Below are positions 61,725 to 64,000 of a stretch of 64,000 nt of DNA, one piece after another (the first letter of the stretch is position 1; every line of letters begins with the position of its first letter). A program made the translations under genes and the position numbers. The notes beneath the pieces were generated by a model that worked only from the letters and a program-made list of their open reading frames with translations, made no database searches and had not been told where the DNA came from. Source of the DNA: Nemertoderma westbladi (lineage: Eukaryota; Xenacoelomorpha; Nemertodermatida; Nemertodermatidae); NCBI GenBank assembly GCA_032718475.1, contig JAUCBJ010005423.1, positions 1 to 64,000 of the forward strand. Reading direction: 5' to 3'.

Positions 61725-63186
61725 CTAGGGCTAATCCTAAACAATTTTGGAGGTATCTTCTGGATGGCAAACAAACATGTGCAGGAACACACATGAGGTC
61801 GAGTCTGCACAAAAATATGAAAGCTAAGTTTCAAGCGAACAAAGATCAACTCGACAGGAGGTCAAATCTAGAGAAACGATTAAATAACTCATGTGAAACA
61901 TAAAGTGAGAACGCCCCCAGATTATCGACTGTCACAGTTAAGCGAGCTATCTCTTCACTTAATAAACGCAAGGTACCAGACGCACGAAGTTTGACAGTAG
62001 AACACATACTGCACGCCAATGATGACATTATCTTCAACTTAATTACCAGTCTGCTAAATAGTTGTATTCGAATTGGATATGTCCCTGACATATTTGGAGA
62101 AACGCTGGTATCCTGTATATACAAAGGTAAAAACAAATATATTATGTGTCCAACGTCATACAGACCTATATCTTCGATATCTATTTTTGCCAAAATAATG
62201 GAAGCCATAATTCTTGATAAATATCTCGAAACCATTCTCATACCGTTTGATACTCAGTGGGCATACCGACAGCGCATTGGAACGGACCTTATTGTCGCAA
62301 ATATCGTAGAATGCATCGAGATGTACCAATATAGGGATCCCCTAGCTACTTCTGTCAACTTCATGTGGCCTCGGCATTCGATAGTGTTAACTATTGTATA
62401 CTATTTGATAAACAAAGTGATCACATCAACCTTTTCATATGTAGACTCCTATGGAGCTATTACAATAAGGGGATCATGTTTCTAAAATTCAACTCTTTAA
62501 TTGACTCAGAAGGTATTGTTATGTACAATGGAGTTAAACAAGGGTCCCTTATCTCACCGCTCCTATTTACTTTCTTTCTTAGTGATGTGTTTGCAGCACT
62601 ACACCAGTCAGGTAAAGGACACAGAGTGTTTAACGTAAACATGGGATCAACGTCATATGCAGATGATATTGGCTTACTCGCTTCATCACCATCGACTATT
62701 GAACTTCTGTCTACCATACTTATGTTAGAGCTTGGAAAAATAGAATTAAAAATAGACCCGGACAAAATACATTGGACTCTACTTTCGGGGCGAATACAGA
62801 CCTCTTCTCCACCTTTCCTGGAAATTAATAACCGCAAGTATGTGAAGTCAAACAGTCTCTGCTTCCTAGGTGTCAATATTGGAGACTCAGCCAGCTCATC
62901 ACCAGTTGAAAAAATAAGGAAAATTATATCACAGTACTGTGGAATCTTTTACCAAAAGGGATGGACTACGAGACACTATCGTGCTGAAACGATATCCTTG
63001 CTATGGAGAACAGCCGCTGTCCCAGCAATATTATACCGTACTCAATATATCTTTGGAGCACTCTCTGTCACCAATCTTGACCGGATTGACGCACACTATA
63101 GGAAACAACTGAGGTCGCTGTTAAATGTCGGGAATTATGTATCGAACGAAACACTTTATAAAGTTACCCAGATAAGACCAATTTAA
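61725..63186 (+). pseudogene. Second-family non-LTR reverse transcriptase, 5'-truncated
   Basis: Starts in the linker with RANPKQFWRYLLDGKQTC, as seen before the RT in several APE-class clades. The RT follows: VSCIYKGKNK...TSYRPISSISIFAKIMEAII (about 62110-62215), then motif A in a shifted frame as VASAFDSVNYCIL (from 62365). Next come GVKQGSLISPLLFTFFLSDV (about 62530-62590) and motif C SYADDIGLLASSP (about 62655-62695). The thumb ends near 63186. At motif A the catalytic aspartate position reads His (LHVASAFD for LDxSxAFD), and stops and frameshifts occur at 61900, about 62350 and 63184. It looks like a CR1/Jockey-type group but I cannot assign the clade firmly. Confidence 0.88.
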
Positions 63187-64000
63187 TGGAAGCCTCTCGA
63201 GATGCTGTAAGAAAAATTATTTGAGCTGCTGACTGCCCAAACCTACACCTGGGTACATCTCTCAATTCTGCACTGCTAACCAACTCGTCACTGACTGGTC
63301 AATCATATTCATCATATATCGGGTTGGGTAGCGTTATCAATCCGCCAGAAAGCGATACAGTCTGCCAATGCTGCGATCTATGATTTTTTATAGATATGAC
63401 CGGGAGAACTTACTTGGACGGGTCAATCCTCCCGTGCCATCCATGAAGGCCATCCATCATGGACAGTAACTTTATTTCGAAGCTATTCGCTATGAACGGA
63501 GTCACATTTACAATAAAGTAAAATCTACTGCTGAATTACTACAACATCTCCTTGCGACCGGACTAGACGCACTATAACATAATATAACATAACATTAACC
63601 ATACTCCGCAATTTATACTAATACTGTGCACTCCTGTGTTCTGAACAAATTTTATTGTGTTGTCTCATTTTATTAATAATGTATTTTAATAGGGTCCTAC
63701 TCGGTCCCATGCATTTTAAACTGTGTCATAACTGAATTTTATGACTAAATCCTATCGTGCTTGCTTAATTTTAATTAAATGGAATTTTATCCGCCATATC
63801 CGACCATAGTTTGTTGGAATTTTTACCTATAATATATGGAAATACCTACTTAATAACTTTCGTTCAATAACGGAATGGTGAAATTATTACTATAATATCA
63901 ATTAATTTGAATAATATACAAATCTATGTCTATAAGGGCAGCCCAAAACATCAGCTGGAGACAACACATGACAAACGCCGAGCTTTATGGTACAATACCA
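63187..64000 (+). other. 3' region of the second-family element and AT-rich flank
   Basis: Up to about 63540, broken coding pieces such as NPPESDTVCQCCDL (about 63330-63390) suggest a cysteine-bearing C-terminal tail. At 63571-63600 the sequence becomes a TATAACA repeat (CTATAACATAATATAACATA), likely the element's 3' tail. After that there is AT-rich DNA without recognised features. Confidence 0.5.

Noticed and set aside
61846-62876. Minus-strand ORFs of 131 and 138 codons
   Set aside because: They are antisense to the second-family RT with its SYADD motif.

Overview
This window looks like a repeat-dominated, AT-rich stretch of an animal nuclear genome. The signs are a spliced exon pair of a TSPO-type gene, several APE- and RLE-type non-LTR retrotransposon relics, non-autonomous DNA transposons, and one very large satellite. 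No bacterial operons, Shine-Dalgarno-spaced genes, rRNA or tRNA genes were seen. The mix of RTE-like, RLE-type and foldback elements suggests an invertebrate, probably marine, but the species cannot be fixed from sequence alone.

Layout. (1) 1-93 is the 3' terminus of an RTE-like retrotransposon. (2) About 94-35290 is one uninterrupted minisatellite/satellite array: roughly 940 copies of a 38-bp unit, with a 32-bp deletion variant, higher-order repeats, and a near-identical core of about 6 kb. (3) 35291-39800 is AT-rich flank with an APE-endonuclease relic and a ~500-bp family present as inverted copies. (4) 39805-44145 holds a foldback element, then a retrotransposon with a restriction-like endonuclease end whose 5' half is inverted relative to its 3' half, then a second partial foldback copy. 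(5) 44620-50565 is a minus-strand gene locus for the mitochondrial translocator protein TSPO. The N-terminal coding exon is at 50382-50565 and the C-terminal exon at 44620-44790. The ~5.6-kb interval between them holds a 29-bp minisatellite and a degenerate RTE-like retrotransposon flanked by ~170-bp direct repeats; no central exon was found there. (6) 51100-56430 is a dense cluster of AT-rich foldback repeats carrying many copies of the palindrome GTTCTAGAAC, including a tandemly duplicated ~1.65-kb unit. (7) 57361-61722 is a second RTE-like element (APE plus RT) split by a 1.2-kb piggyBac-like non-autonomous element bounded by TTAA; removing it leaves one TTAA and an open frame. (8) 61725-63600 is a third, unrelated APE-clade RT relic that abuts the second.

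The only host gene I can support is TSPO, an outer mitochondrial membrane protein. Everything else is mobile-element or repeat sequence, mostly with stops and frameshifts. The most distinctive structures are the 35-kb satellite, whose length variation is confined to one palindrome, and the twin-priming-like inverted RLE retrotransposon.
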